A stretch of DNA of 18,304 bases from an uncultured Collinsella sp. Its GTDB lineage: Bacteria > Actinomycetota > Coriobacteriia > Coriobacteriales > Coriobacteriaceae. The translations under genes were made by a program, and so were the position numbers. The DNA lies in NCBI GenBank assembly GCA_900754275.1, contig CAAECF010000038.1, positions 1 to 18,304 on the forward strand, given 5' to 3'. This document shows, piece after piece, positions 18,263 through 18,304 of the stretch; position 1 is the first letter of the stretch, and each line of letters begins with the position of its first letter. The notes below the pieces were generated by a model that was not told the origin of the DNA, made no database searches, and worked only from the letters and a program-made list of their open reading frames with translations.

Positions 18263-18304
18263 TATAAGACGGTAGATATTATGCAGCTCAATACTGTATA
18301 ATAT

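Overview
The window looks like most or all of an ~18.3 kb mobilizable plasmid from a moderately GC-rich actinobacterium. A gut Coriobacteriia host such as a Collinsella relative is the best guess, from gene style only and not tested. Nearly every recognisable gene is a plasmid function: two-gene mobilization (MobC and relaxase), a CopG repressor, a candidate Rep protein beside a palindrome array, a ParA/RHH partition pair, a serine resolvase and a KfrA-like coiled-coil protein. No chromosomal housekeeping gene is present. A 22-bp sequence occurs near both ends (56-77 and 18241-18262, one mismatch). If the molecule is circular the two copies lie about 120 bp apart across the junction.

Layout. 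1-1385 has no convincing gene but is packed with perfect hairpins and leads into the mobilization operon (1386-3118, ATGA overlap). 3119-4548 is again gene-free. It holds an AATAGT-type repeat cluster, a short hairpin-rich unit ending in a terminator at 3540, then about 600 nt with many hairpins and an H-type pseudoknot, a candidate large structured RNA. 4549-7862 is an accessory block: a coiled-coil protein, an orphan RelB-like antitoxin, an AAA/DUF4143 ATPase bracketed on both sides by paired 16-bp palindromes, a relic of a second resolvase, and the intact resolvase. 8088-9536 is a + strand operon (RHH plus coiled coil, two-TM protein, lipoprotein). It converges on a - strand operon of three overlapping metallophosphoesterase genes (11664 to 9567).

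11840-12690 carries two clusters of CTATTAG/CTAATAG repeats, a small charged protein and a candidate type I toxin-antitoxin locus: a 45-aa hydrophobic peptide with a hairpin-masked Shine-Dalgarno, converging with a short RNA whose terminator overlaps the end of the peptide gene. 13043-14606 is the presumed replication control region: copG, an attenuator-like terminator, a hairpin over the rep Shine-Dalgarno, the Rep candidate, and about 14 copies or half-copies of a 23-bp palindrome. 14721-15040 is GC-rich repetitive sequence. 15278-16131 is the partition operon (- strand). A divergent operator motif at its promoter recurs at 17193-17227 and 17567-17612. The last 2 kb encodes very small membrane or unknown proteins and a secreted-type Ser-rich protein whose 5' end is missing.

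The plasmid appears to be run by several repeat-recognition systems, each with its own motif, and it encodes five ribbon-helix-helix proteins. The most promising undescribed elements are the candidate type I TA locus, the structured RNA with pseudoknot, the hairpin family with identical GGCCTC loops upstream of mobC, and two related structured elements with conserved flanks but different stems. All functional statements are sequence-reading inferences; no search or folding program was run.
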